64,000 nucleotides of DNA from DAOSWM01 sp035380045. GTDB lineage: Bacteria > Bacteroidota > Bacteroidia > Bacteroidales > Tenuifilaceae. The notes under the pieces were generated by a model that did no database searches, was not told where the DNA came from, and saw only the letters and a list, made by a program, of their open reading frames with translations. Shown here one piece after another: positions 61,280-64,000 of this stretch (position 1 is the stretch's first letter; each line of letters starts with the position of its first letter). A program made the position numbers and the translations under genes. The stretch covers positions 71,764 through 135,763 of the forward strand of contig DAOSWM010000001.1 in assembly GCA_035380045.1 (NCBI GenBank). The letters are read 5' to 3'.

Positions 61280-63916
61280 ATGGGTAAAACATACAGAAAA
61301 CCATTTAATTCATCATTTTTATTTCTTTTTCTTGTTATAGCAAACTATTCCTTTTCGCAGGGAATAAAAGGGCAAATAGTAGATGAAGAGGGAGTTGGAA
61401 TTCCCTACGCATCGGTTTTTGTAAAAGAACTATCGTTAGGAGTTGCATCGAATGAGGATGGGCGATTCGATATAAAAATTCCAGCCGGAGAGTACAATGT
61501 GTTTTTTCAGTCGCTGGGTTACCAAACCGAAACGGTTAAAGTTAGTTTGACCGACAAACCTGTCATTAAAAACGTTATCCTTAAAGTTCGGTACTATAAC
61601 CTGAATGCAGTTAAAGTTTCGTCGAAAGCAGAGGATCCGGCGTATGCCATTATGCGTAAGGCAATTGCGCTGGCACCCTACCATCAGAACCAGGTGAAAA
61701 ATTTTGAGGCGCTGGTTTACATGAAGGGTAAGGTTGACGTGGTGAAGCTTAGCCGGATGGTAAAGCGCATGTTGCGAAAGGAGGAGGATGCACCCAAGGA
61801 GGGAGAAGTTTACGTTTTTGAGTCGCAGAGCGAACTTGGATTTACTGCCCCCGATAAGTACGAGCAGAAGGTTCTTTCGGTACGAAATACTTTTCCGGGG
61901 GTTGACAACAATGAGCCCATGCAGTTTATTGCGCTGAACCTATACCAACCAAACTACCAGAACTGGATTTCGCCGTTGGCACCCAATGCGTTTACGCATT
62001 ACAGGTTTAGGTACATGGGTAGTTCGGTTGAGTCGGACCGGATGATACACAAGATACAGGTTACCCCACGACGAAAAAATCAGCAGCTTCTTTCGGGTAC
62101 AATTCACATTGTCGATAACCTTTACTGTCTTCAGAGCGTCGATTTAAAGGGCGATTTCACTGTTGGAAAATTCCATTTTGCATCGCAGTTTGCCGAATTT
62201 AACCGTAACCTGTGGATGCCGGTTAGCCATAATATCGACTTGAATATTAAGGTTATGGGGAATATGGCGGAGATTAACTATTTGGCCTCTATGAATTACA
62301 AGGATGTGATTCCATCCGACGAATTGGTTGCCCGAATTTCCAAGGAGGAGAAGGAGTTGAAACCACAAAAACCGGAAAAAAGTTTAACTCCAAAGGAGCA
62401 GAAAAAGCAGCAAAAAATTGAGGAGATAATGCAGAAGGATGAGCTAACTACCCGCGACATGCATAAGCTATCGAAGCTGTTGGAAGAAAAAAACGAACCT
62501 GACACAGTTAAATCCCTTGAGATTAAACGTAATACCAATGTTACGGTGGACAGCCTTGCCTCAAAGCGCGATTCAACATTCTGGGCGCAATTGCGCCCAA
62601 TACCCCTCAAAGAGGATGAGCTGAAAAGTTTTCAGAAGAAGGATTCGCTCATTCGGTTGGCTGGTTCCGATTCTTTGAGAAAATCCCAAGATTCTTTTAA
62701 CCTTCATCGACAATCATTTGCATCTGCTGCTCTAAGCGGAGGAAGGTATTTTCCGAAGAATAGCAAAAAATGGTCATTCTCATCGGATGGAATTAGTCCA
62801 AAATCGTTCGTATTCAATACCGTTGATGGATTTACACCAAACTATAAATTTACTATTGGTATAGGAATTTCAAAAAAGAGATTAGTTCTTTCGCAGAAAT
62901 ACGCATACGCATTTTCGCGAGAAAAATTTATGTACCACATTGGATTCAGTGCAAACTATTCGTCAGAAAAGCGAGCCAGCGCATCGGTGGGTTTTGGAAG
63001 TTACTCTAAGGATTTTAACGAGAAGGACGGGGTTGGTCCGTTTATCAACACCATCTACACATTGGCGTTTCGCAATAACCTCCAGCGGCTTTTCCATGAG
63101 CAGTGGGCAAATTTCACAAACAGAATCGACTTGGTGAATGGTTTGGTTCTAATCACGGGACTAAAAGCATTCCAACGCGATACGTTGGAAAACAACACCG
63201 ATTTTTCATTTTTCTATAAGGATACCAAAAACTTTTCACCAAATATTCCCGAGAACAACAAGTACGCTCAAACAAGTAAGGTTGTTGATTTTGGTGCAAT
63301 TGCTTCCGTAGGAATTGAGTACACGCCCGAGTACTACTACCGTATGTTTGGGAACACAAAGATAATGGTACGGAGCAGATTCCCTACATTCACTTTCAGG
63401 TACAATCTATACAGCTATTTTTCACCCGATGAAATTTTTGCGCATAAGGTTGAGGTTGGGTTGCATCAAAGAAAGGAACTGGGAGTTTTCCGCGATTTTT
63501 ACTATTCTTTGAATATGGGAACATTCTTTAATTCTGAGAAAATCCATTTTGCCGATTTCAATCACTTCAACACTCAGCCTGTTTACGTTGTGGAGAACGA
63601 GAGCCCGAACTCATTCTGTAATCTTCCATTCTACATGCAGAGTACCAATAAACAGTGGGTTGAAGTGCATTCGCACTACAGGTCGGCATTTCTTGCGTTA
63701 AAATACTTGCCATTCTTCAGCAACATGGCGTGGAAGGAAGTTGTGTTCCTGAGCGCGCTCAGCACTCCCCAAACCCCATACTACATCGAAATTGGATACG
63801 GAACCAACGAAATTCTTCAAACAATAAGGGTTTCGGGTCACATTGGTTACATGCACAACGGAGAATTTTACTACGGTTTTCGGATTGGAATATCGGATAA
63901 TTATATTGGACTGTAA
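61280..63916 (+). CDS. DUF5686 / carboxypeptidase-regulatory-like domain outer-membrane protein
   Basis: An 878-residue exported protein. Signal peptide (SSFLFLFLVIANYSFS, cleavage before QG), then a carboxypeptidase-D regulatory-like beta domain (GQIVDEEGVGIPYASVFV to about residue 110) as in SusC-type and related receptors. The remaining 750 residues match the DUF5686 pattern, with a Lys/Glu-rich segment (about 350-400) and a C-terminal beta-rich, aromatic portion ending FYYGFRIGISDNYIGL, suited to an outer-membrane barrel. The start at 61280 is chosen because the upstream frame crosses a terminator and a promoter. Function is unknown. Confidence 0.85.
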   Translation: MGKTYRKPFNSSFLFLFLVIANYSFSQGIKGQIVDEEGVGIPYASVFVKELSLGVASNEDGRFDIKIPAGEYNVFFQSLGYQTETVKVSLTDKPVIKNVILKVRYYNLNAVKVSSKAEDPAYAIMRKAIALAPYHQNQVKNFEALVYMKGKVDVVKLSRMVKRMLRKEEDAPKEGEVYVFESQSELGFTAPDKYEQKVLSVRNTFPGVDNNEPMQFIALNLYQPNYQNWISPLAPNAFTHYRFRYMGSSVESDRMIHKIQVTPRRKNQQLLSGTIHIVDNLYCLQSVDLKGDFTVGKFHFASQFAEFNRNLWMPVSHNIDLNIKVMGNMAEINYLASMNYKDVIPSDELVARISKEEKELKPQKPEKSLTPKEQKKQQKIEEIMQKDELTTRDMHKLSKLLEEKNEPDTVKSLEIKRNTNVTVDSLASKRDSTFWAQLRPIPLKEDELKSFQKKDSLIRLAGSDSLRKSQDSFNLHRQSFASAALSGGRYFPKNSKKWSFSSDGISPKSFVFNTVDGFTPNYKFTIGIGISKKRLVLSQKYAYAFSREKFMYHIGFSANYSSEKRASASVGFGSYSKDFNEKDGVGPFINTIYTLAFRNNLQRLFHEQWANFTNRIDLVNGLVLITGLKAFQRDTLENNTDFSFFYKDTKNFSPNIPENNKYAQTSKVVDFGAIASVGIEYTPEYYYRMFGNTKIMVRSRFPTFTFRYNLYSYFSPDEIFAHKVEVGLHQRKELGVFRDFYYSLNMGTFFNSEKIHFADFNHFNTQPVYVVENESPNSFCNLPFYMQSTNKQWVEVHSHYRSAFLALKYLPFFSNMAWKEVVFLSALSTPQTPYYIEIGYGTNEILQTIRVSGHIGYMHNGEFYYGFRIGISDNYIGL

Positions 63917-63978
63917 ATCGGTAATCGGTGATCGGTAACCAGTAATCAGTAATCAGTAATCGGTAATCGGTGGTCAGT
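63916..63978. repeat. Heptanucleotide tandem array RATCRGT (nine units)
   Basis: Nine consecutive 7-bp units of the form AATCGGT / AATCAGT with single-base variants (GATCGGT, AACCAGT, GGTCAGT), starting at the last base of the preceding stop codon. Period is exactly seven with no gaps. Confidence 0.85.
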
Positions 63979-63985
63979 AAAGAAA

Positions 63986-64000
63986 GTTGGCAGTTGGCAG
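63986..64000. repeat. Second heptanucleotide repeat GTTGGCA, cut by the window edge
   Basis: Two full GTTGGCA units and the first base of a third run into the right end of the window. The unit differs from the RATCRGT array 8 bases to the left but has the same 7-base period. Confidence 0.7.

Noticed and set aside
63916..64000. CRISPR array at the right edge
   Set aside because: The repeats are 7 bases with no spacers, so this is a simple tandem repeat.

Overview
This window looks like a chromosomal segment of a member of the Bacteroidota, most likely order Bacteroidales or a close relative. Several lines support this. Many genes have the phylum's own promoter pattern (a -7 box TAnnTTTG, sometimes with TTTG or TTG about 20 bases upstream). 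Shine-Dalgarno sites are mostly absent. Bacteroidota-type gene families are present: a DUF5686/carboxypeptidase-regulatory-like outer-membrane protein, GldI-like FKBP lipoproteins, a folP-cdaA pair, LytS/LytTR signalling, a Tricorn-type protease and a secreted NagZ/beta-lactamase fusion. DNA is moderately AT-rich and genes are densely packed. I see no rRNA, tRNA, CRISPR array, prophage, plasmid functions or intact insertion sequence.

Layout. 1-4 kb: yggS, a dihydroorotate-dehydrogenase-like protein, a HEAT-like protein and two exported unknowns. 4-10 kb: uvrA, an ECF sigma factor with an unusual TTG start and strong ribosome binding site, a small unknown gene, and a four-gene SPFH / Arc-like / zinc-ribbon / DUF5652 cluster behind a promoter that carries repeated ATATCA half-sites. 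10-21 kb: rsmE and a divergent phosphodiesterase, a 1520-residue secreted protein of unknown function, tpiA-prmA, a lone oligopeptide-type ABC permease, mazG and an AsmA-like/GT51 transglycosylase. 21-30 kb: a Cys-motif redox protein, a membrane M28 peptidase, DUF554, then an AmgK-like kinase fused to a RapZ C-terminal domain, a 42-codon cysteine-rich gene and a MurU-like nucleotidyltransferase; after these come PsiE, pirin and a LytS/LytTR pair. 30-40 kb: ribH, a TPR membrane protein, recF with a DUF721 gene, ndk, then nrnA leading into four FKBP-type lipoproteins, with cdaA and folP on the other strand. 40-52 kb: tmk, a MauE/DoxX-like protein, pckA, an acetyltransferase-racemase pair, an M3 peptidase lipoprotein, a CAP plus OmpA-like protein, and an AraC-type regulator. 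52-64 kb: a methyltransferase, a 146-bp MITE-like element, a NagZ-like/beta-lactamase fusion, two paralogous TPR proteins, a Tricorn-type protease, a DUF5686 protein and heptanucleotide tandem repeats at the right edge.

How genes work together. Three separate loci point to cell-wall turnover and salvage: the GT51 transglycosylase (polymerising), the NagZ-like fusion (cleaving) and the AmgK/MurU-like pair (recycling amino sugars to UDP-MurNAc). The AmgK-like enzyme carries a RapZ C-terminal domain, which in E. coli senses glucosamine-6-phosphate, so kinase and sensor may be combined. Two enzymes of c-di-AMP metabolism (CdaA cyclase and an NrnA/GdpP-like DHH-DHHA1 phosphoesterase) lie on either side of the FKBP array. 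Small repeats (a 38-bp GC-rich palindrome with flanking 8-bp direct repeats, the MITE-like element and two 7-bp tandem arrays) are the only mobile or repetitive signals seen.
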